Assembly: GCA_945883455.1 (NCBI GenBank)
Contig: CAMCXJ010000017.1
Coordinates: forward strand, 1-19,751
Length of the DNA: 19,751 nucleotides
DNA from: Prosthecobacter debontii
Lineage (GTDB): Bacteria; Verrucomicrobiota; Verrucomicrobiia; Verrucomicrobiales; Akkermansiaceae
Direction: 5' to 3'
This document shows, piece by piece, positions 15,178 to 19,751 of this stretch (its first letter is position 1; each line of letters begins with the position of its first letter). Below the pieces are notes generated by a model, which ran no database searches, was not told the DNA's origin, and saw only the letters and a list, made by a program, of their open reading frames with translations. Made by a program: the position numbers and the translations under genes.

Positions 15178-16116
15178 ATGGCGAATGATTTTAAAGACTA
15201 CTACCAGATCCTCGGTGTCGCCAAGAGTGCCACACAGGCGGAGGTGAAGAAGGCATTCCGTAAACTCGCACGTGTTCATCATCCGGATGTGGCGGCTGAC
15301 AAAGTGAGGGCGGAGAGCAAATTCAAGGAGATTAACGAAGCTTATGAGGTGCTGGGCGATACAGAGAAGCGGCAGAAATACGACACGCTCGGCGCGAACT
15401 GGGATCAGCCGGGCGGTGGCTACCATGGTGGGTCGATGCCGGGCGGCGCGGAATTCGAGTTCGATGGTACGGGCTTCAGTGATTTCTTCGAGCGCTACTT
15501 TTCCGGCGGCGGGGCGCGGCGTTCGACCGGTTATGGAGGCGACTTCACCGGGCGCAGCGGAGCTTCGCACGGTCAGGACATAGAAGGTGATTTGATGGTC
15601 ACGCTGGAGGAGGCGTTCACCGGTTCGATGCGAACCATCGCGCTTCGCAAGTCCGATCCGCGCACCGGCAAAGTGGTGACAGATGAGGTGCAGGTGCGCA
15701 TCCCGGCGGGCATCGGTGAGGGGCAGCGGCTGCGCGTGCCCGGTCATGGAGGACTTGGTTCCGGCGGCGCACCGAATGGCGATCTCTACCTCCGCGTCCG
15801 CTTTGCCGCGCATCCCGATTTCCGCGTGCGCGGTCACGACATTCATTGCGACCTTTCTCTTGCTCCTTGGGAAGCAGTGCTCGGCGCGACGATCCCGCTG
15901 AAAGTGCCCGGAGGGAAATCCGTGCAGATCAGGATCCCGTCCGGCACCTCGCCCGGCGACCAGCTCCGCATGAAAGGCTACGGCCTACCGAAGAAAAACG
16001 CCCCGGGCGATCTTTATGTCGAGGTCGCCGTCGCCACCCCGCCCGCCCCCGACGGGGAGGAACGAGGCCTCTGGGAAAAGCTCCGCGACGTTTCGAAATT
16101 CAAACCGAGGGACTAA
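15178..16116 (+). CDS. cbpA: CbpA-type DnaJ-class co-chaperone
   Basis: 312 residues. An N-terminal J domain (about 5-70) contains the HPD tripeptide at 35-37, which stimulates the Hsp70 (DnaK) ATPase. A Gly/Phe-rich linker follows (about 75-125, GGGYHGGSMPGG), then two DnaJ C-terminal substrate-binding domains (about 135-300) with no CxxCxGxG zinc repeats. This is the layout of class B J-proteins such as CbpA, which is also a curved-DNA-binding nucleoid protein in E. coli. The next gene is a CbpM-like modulator, the same order as E. coli cbpAM, which supports CbpA over a general DnaJ. The codon use and strong Shine-Dalgarno suggest ordinary expression. Confidence 0.88.
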   Translation: MANDFKDYYQILGVAKSATQAEVKKAFRKLARVHHPDVAADKVRAESKFKEINEAYEVLGDTEKRQKYDTLGANWDQPGGGYHGGSMPGGAEFEFDGTGFSDFFERYFSGGGARRSTGYGGDFTGRSGASHGQDIEGDLMVTLEEAFTGSMRTIALRKSDPRTGKVVTDEVQVRIPAGIGEGQRLRVPGHGGLGSGGAPNGDLYLRVRFAAHPDFRVRGHDIHCDLSLAPWEAVLGATIPLKVPGGKSVQIRIPSGTSPGDQLRMKGYGLPKKNAPGDLYVEVAVATPPAPDGEERGLWEKLRDVSKFKPRD

Positions 16117-16121
16117 CAGAG

Positions 16122-16406
16122 ATGAACATGATCAGCCCGGATCCGCACCACCTCCACCCGCTCGACATCGTCGTCCGCATGACCGGTTACTCGCGGCGGA
16201 AAATCATTTTCTACTGCCGCAAGGGCATCGTCGCCCCCGCCGAAAGCCCCAGCGGCTGACACTTCGACGAGGAAAGCGTCATGCGGCTGCGCCACATCGC
16301 GACCCTCCGCCAGCGCCACCGCATGAACTGGGCTGCGATCCGGACGATCATCGCGCTTCTCGATGAGGTGGAAACGCTGCGCGAGGAGCTGCGTTTCCGG
16401 AGGTGA
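16122..16406 (+). pseudogene. cbpM: cbpM-like chaperone modulator interrupted by an in-frame TGA
   Basis: The frame from ATG 16122 encodes 45 residues, meets TGA at 16257-16259 (codon 46), and then continues in the same frame for 48 more codons to TGA 16404-16406. Both halves belong to one MerR-like helix-turn-helix protein of about 94 residues: DIVVRMTGYSRRKIIFYCRK before the stop and HFDEESVMRLRHIATLRQRH after it, ending in a coiled helix (ALLDEVETLREEL). In E. coli CbpM the matching place reads TWVFDD, so the stop replaces a Trp codon (TGG to TGA). CbpM binds the J domain of CbpA and inhibits it. It starts 5 bases after the cbpA stop. Possible readings are a recent nonsense mutation, a sequencing error, or UGA readthrough; TGA ends other genes here, so the code is not altered. 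Confidence 0.72.
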
Positions 16407-16480
16407 TTGTTCGTGAATCCTTTAAAAGAAGGTGATCGCTCGAACTACGGCTCCACGGTCTGTGCCGGATGGAAGATGGA

Positions 16481-17056
16481 TCAACAACCGCTCACAAAAT
16501 CCGCCCAGGATTGCGTTCTTTTATCTCGAGAAATGTCGTACTTTTCCGTGATCTTGAAAGGGATGATCGTGCCGTCGTCTTTGGTGAATTTACCCTCTAT
16601 CAGTAGCGTGAAGGGTTCGTCACGGTTGATGGTGCCGGGAAACTCCGCCTGGATGATACGCGACTTTGTTACGACTATGGCTCCGCCGGCCACGCTGTTA
16701 TGGGATTCATAAATCCTGTGTCGGAAGTACATGGGAAGCTTGAGCGCAGCGGCACCGGGATCATTGGTGCCATCGGCATACGTTACTGTCACCTTGGTGA
16801 ACTCGGCGGATGCGAAGGTGAATGTGTCATCCATGTAGTGGGCACGGATGGCGTATGGCTTGTTGCTCTTCACGGAGCCGCCCATCATACCTCCAGTCAC
16901 GTTGGTATTGATTTCAATTTTGGGAACAGGTGTTGTGGCAGCGGGCATGGTGCCAACAGCATCGAATGTCACCATGTCGTATTTGGCATTGCACGAGGGC
17001 AACAAGAGGGCGGTGGCGAGCAGGATGGATAAGGTGGAGTGTGTTTTTGTTTTCAT
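16481..17056 (-). CDS. Putative lipoprotein of unknown function
   Basis: 191 residues from ATG 17056. That start is preferred to ATG 17089 because it gives a standard lipoprotein signal: KTK, a hydrophobic stretch, then the lipobox LLPSC with Cys22 as the likely lipidated residue. The rest appears rich in beta strands, with segments such as TKVTVTYADGTNDPG and EPFTLLIEGKFTKDDGT. The last residue is Cys. I recognise no family or catalytic motif. It lies 55 bases downstream of the DUF6288-like gene on the same strand and could be co-transcribed, which would place both products at the cell envelope. The 74-base gap to the cbpM remnant shows no clear terminator. Confidence 0.65.
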   Translation of the reverse strand: MKTKTHSTLSILLATALLLPSCNAKYDMVTFDAVGTMPAATTPVPKIEINTNVTGGMMGGSVKSNKPYAIRAHYMDDTFTFASAEFTKVTVTYADGTNDPGAAALKLPMYFRHRIYESHNSVAGGAIVVTKSRIIQAEFPGTINRDEPFTLLIEGKFTKDDGTIIPFKITEKYDISRDKRTQSWADFVSGC

Positions 17057-17111
17057 CGTGTGGCGTATTTCTGCGTCGTTGCGTTCCATAACCGTATCAC
17101 TTCCGGTTCGC

Positions 17112-19751
17112 CTATTTCTTTCTCATAAAGATATGGTAGCCGCAGTGGAAGTCCGGGGGCACGGGGGTGGCTTCGGCTTCGCCTTCCTTGGGGATGGCGG
17201 GGGCGAAGTTGCCGCACTCGATGATGAGGAAGTCATGGCCGTCGTAGCTTCGGATTTCCATCTGGTAGGCTTCGCCTTTGGTGACGCTGAAAATGATGTT
17301 GTCCGACCAGAAGGCATTACCGGGCCTGCTCTTATGGCCATAGTAGCTCCGCGATAGGGCGTTGCCATCCGCACGGAGCTCGAGCGTGTCTTTCGAGCTT
17401 TTGACGTCTACAACCCCCTTGGATTTTTTGAGCCACTCCTGGATGCGGGCGTCGATTTCATCGGGCTTTTTTGCCGGGGGCCAGACCGCCCATAGCCATG
17501 TGCCGACGTATTTCGGGTCGTTTTTGAATGTGCCGCTGAAACGGTACATATCGGACTCCTTGCCGCTGACGTAGGATTTTAGTGTGGTTTTGGGGAGTAG
17601 TTTCATGACTTGCCTGCCTTCTTCGGAGAAGCCGAGAGAGATGCTAAGAGCCGTGCGTTTGGCGGAGGCACCATCCGGAATGACATAGATGCCGGTGTCC
17701 TTACTTACGAGAGCAGGCGGTTGTGAGGCAGAGACCGCTTGGAGCTGTTTGAGTCCGTAGGCTTGGATTTCTGGGCTGGCTGTCTCCATGGCCATGCTGA
17801 TTTTGGAGGAGGTGGACATGGAGACCGGGTAGGAAGTGGCGGTTGAAATGGCCTTCATCATCGGAGGGAAGGCGATCTTATAACTTTCCGGATCGGTGAG
17901 GAAGGGTGTGCTGGCGTGGATGGCCGACACTTGGCCTTGGTCCGTGCCTTTTTCGATCATCTCCACAAGCACATCCCTGAAAGTGCGCAGGCGCGGGAGA
18001 TCGGCATGTTGCAACAGCCCGACGGCCCATCCCCGGTTGAATGCCGATTCCCCGAGGTTGCGGATGATTGTATCCACTTCGGCCATCATTTCGGGGGTGA
18101 TCCTGCGTTTTGTCTCTTCGTCGCTTGGCCGCCATGTTCCCCAAAGTTCATGCATCGCCATGATGCCGACGTGCCTCAATCTCGCGTCCTTTGATCGCAA
18201 ACATTCGAGGATCATGGTATCTTTCTTGTATTTGAGCATCGCACCCAAGGCGTCAAATCGAAGGGAGATTTCCGGGTGGTGAAGGAATTCCCGCAAGGTT
18301 TCGTCCGTGACCTTGTCGTTGTAAACCTTTCCGTAAACGTTCCAGCCGCCGAAATCGGTAAGGGTTTCGTTGTTGAATTTCTCTTCAGTCCACGAAGCTT
18401 CCGGGACGGGGGCTGGCGAGCTGAAGTCGTCATCGGCGGCGATGGAGTCTTTGGGGCGGATGGGGAGCTGGTAGGTTTTGGCATGCTTGCTGAGGGGAGC
18501 GCCGAAGAGATGGAGGCGCTTGCGTGGAGCGGTGTAGTTGAGGGCGTTGAAGGTGCCCCAAGCGAGCTTCTCTCCGGAAGCTTGGTCGTAATTTCCTTCC
18601 TCACCGCCGGCGATGCCCATGGCGCCGTTGTGCCTGCGGGCGAGTTCCAGTGACCAGCGTCTTACGTCCAGGTATTCGCGGTGTTGTTTGGGGCGCGTTT
18701 CGGCCAGAAGTTGCACACCGGCGGATTTCCAGATTTCCCCGATTCCGCCGCCGGTGTGGCCCACGTTGTAATCGTGGGTTCCGTAGTAGGCTTTCATGGC
18801 ACTGGTCTGGGCGGATTTTGCGTAGATGGAGTTCTCGCCCTCGGGGGTCAGACGCGAAGCGGCGGTCATGGCGAGTGCGAAGCCGCCGGTTTTGCCGTTG
18901 CAGTCGCGGAATCCGGGTTTGGGGACATAGTCGCCATAGGGGACGCTGCCTTTGCCGGAATAATCGAAGAAGTGGGAGAGGCTGCTTTGGAGGGTTTTCT
19001 CATCAACGTTGACGCCGCAGGATTTGGCGAGCATGAGGTAAGTGAGGCAGTGGACGCCGGCGGCGTTGAGGTGGCCGCCGGATTGGTAATTGAAGGAGGC
19101 ACCGCGTCCTGACCATGCTCCGTTATAGATGCGGTCGCGGAGGTGATCGGCGCCGGCTTGGATGACGGGAAGGATGGAGGCATCCCCGGTTCTGAGGTAG
19201 TATTCGCAGATGCCCATGCCCTCAACTCCGACCTGCCAGTTGTGCGCCCAGATGGGTTTCCTTTCCTTCATCCAGCCGCGGACGACTTCGAGGTCTTTTT
19301 CTTCTCCAGTGGAGAGCAGGAAGAGCACGGAGCCCCATTCGTTTTTGCCTTGTTTGGCGAGGAGATCGGCGAGGTTGCGGACGATCCTGTCGGACTTGGG
19401 GCAGTCCAGGGGCCAGGTATCGCTGTAGCGGCCGAGGACGGGGATATCCGCGGTAACCACGCCCTTGCCGCTGATCTGCAGGTGGATTTTGCCATCAGTG
19501 GCCTCGGCTTCGGTGATGAGGTCGCCGAGAACCAGGCGAGGGTCGCGCTTGGTGTCGGTGAGTCTCACGCCGTTGATGCTTTCGATGATGTCGCCTTGCT
19601 TGAGATTGCCGACTTTTTCGGCGGGCGAGCCGACTTCGACGTTCTGGATTTTCATCACCGGGCCTTTATCGAGCATGATGCCGATGCCGACGGGACCGAA
19701 GTTCCTGATCAGCCATGGTCGGCCTTTTTCGAACGGCGCGGGCTTAAAGGT
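17112..19751 (-). CDS. Second PDZ + alpha-toroid + HEAT protein (DUF6288-like), 5' end outside window
   Basis: The frame stays open from the right edge through the ATG at 19676. The 25 codons before it (including RPWLIRNFGPVGIGI) match the start of the PDZ region, so the real start lies beyond the window. At least 879 codons are present. The order is a PDZ-like domain (GDIIESINGVRL, DPRLVLGDLI), DCPKS, an alpha-helical toroid-like region with GKGSVPYGD and GHTG (His at 18756-18758), and HEAT-like repeats. A further C-terminal domain of about 120 residues (IIFSVTKGEAYQMEIRSYDG) has no counterpart in the left-hand paralogue. Shared motifs make the two clear but diverged paralogues. The function is unknown; a secreted location is inferred from the paralogue. 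The lipoprotein gene follows 55 bases downstream. Confidence 0.72.
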   Translation of the reverse strand, partial: TFKPAPFEKGRPWLIRNFGPVGIGIMLDKGPVMKIQNVEVGSPAEKVGNLKQGDIIESINGVRLTDTKRDPRLVLGDLITEAEATDGKIHLQISGKGVVTADIPVLGRYSDTWPLDCPKSDRIVRNLADLLAKQGKNEWGSVLFLLSTGEEKDLEVVRGWMKERKPIWAHNWQVGVEGMGICEYYLRTGDASILPVIQAGADHLRDRIYNGAWSGRGASFNYQSGGHLNAAGVHCLTYLMLAKSCGVNVDEKTLQSSLSHFFDYSGKGSVPYGDYVPKPGFRDCNGKTGGFALAMTAASRLTPEGENSIYAKSAQTSAMKAYYGTHDYNVGHTGGGIGEIWKSAGVQLLAETRPKQHREYLDVRRWSLELARRHNGAMGIAGGEEGNYDQASGEKLAWGTFNALNYTAPRKRLHLFGAPLSKHAKTYQLPIRPKDSIAADDDFSSPAPVPEASWTEEKFNNETLTDFGGWNVYGKVYNDKVTDETLREFLHHPEISLRFDALGAMLKYKKDTMILECLRSKDARLRHVGIMAMHELWGTWRPSDEETKRRITPEMMAEVDTIIRNLGESAFNRGWAVGLLQHADLPRLRTFRDVLVEMIEKGTDQGQVSAIHASTPFLTDPESYKIAFPPMMKAISTATSYPVSMSTSSKISMAMETASPEIQAYGLKQLQAVSASQPPALVSKDTGIYVIPDGASAKRTALSISLGFSEEGRQVMKLLPKTTLKSYVSGKESDMYRFSGTFKNDPKYVGTWLWAVWPPAKKPDEIDARIQEWLKKSKGVVDVKSSKDTLELRADGNALSRSYYGHKSRPGNAFWSDNIIFSVTKGEAYQMEIRSYDGHDFLIIECGNFAPAIPKEGEAEATPVPPDFHCGYHIFMRKK

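Noticed and set aside
15130..15846. 238-codon - strand frame opposite the cbpA-like gene
   Set aside because: Shadow of a gene with an unmistakable J domain and strong ribosome binding site.
16257..16259. TGA read as selenocysteine or a reassigned Trp codon
   Set aside because: No obvious SECIS-type hairpin was noticed after it, the expected residue is Trp rather than Cys, and TGA ends several clear genes in this window, so general reassignment is excluded.
16421..16435. CCTT-TAAAAG-AAGG mini-hairpin as a terminator between the cbpM remnant and the lipoprotein gene
   Set aside because: Only a 4-bp stem with no T-run on either strand.
1..19751. CRISPR array, tRNA or rRNA genes, phage or plasmid functions
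   Set aside because: No regularly spaced repeats, no tRNA-like cloverleaf and no rRNA-like stretch were seen; gaps between genes are short and explained.

Overview
The window most likely comes from a bacterium of the PVC group, probably Verrucomicrobiota. The reasons are indirect: secreted SGNH acetylesterases beside a GH127 enzyme without SusC/SusD, two very large PDZ/HEAT proteins of the DUF6288 type, a bacterial TMEM43 homologue, and many genes with no recognisable Shine-Dalgarno sequence. No rRNA, tRNA or CRISPR array was seen, so the taxonomy is inferred from gene content only.

Left region (1-9703, all + strand) is a polysaccharide-utilisation-like cluster. It holds the C-terminal three quarters of a GH127 beta-L-arabinofuranosidase, a large secreted multi-module SGNH esterase (DUF2341, LamG, Ig-like, SASA-type esterase), a second smaller secreted SASA-type esterase, a secreted PDZ + alpha-toroid + HEAT protein (DUF6288-like) and a TMEM43-like membrane protein. 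The likely shared job is removal of acetyl groups and arabinofuranose from a plant or algal glycan outside the cytoplasm.

Middle region (9700-13255): an Ahr-like zinc alcohol dehydrogenase (- strand) has lost its true N-terminus. Its homology stops at a 163-bp element with imperfect terminal inverted repeats (10542-10704), read here as a MITE. Then come a small membrane-anchored beta-domain protein (+), a KamA-family radical SAM aminomutase (-) and a VapBC toxin-antitoxin pair (-) with a palindromic operator touching the antitoxin start codon.

Right region (13264-19751): a pssA phosphatidylserine synthase gene overlaps a membrane-anchored M28-like protein that has lost the metal ligands of active peptidases (both -). 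Divergent from them is a cbpA-type DnaJ co-chaperone gene (+) followed by its cbpM-like modulator, which is interrupted by one in-frame TGA exactly where a Trp is expected. The window closes with a lipoprotein gene (-) downstream of a second DUF6288-like gene (-) that runs off the right edge. This is a diverged paralogue of the one in the left cluster.

The best leads are the interrupted cbpM (nonsense mutation or UGA readthrough), the MITE at the broken end of the dehydrogenase gene, the pair of uncharacterised DUF6288-like proteins with shared motifs, and the degenerate M28-like protein coupled to pssA.
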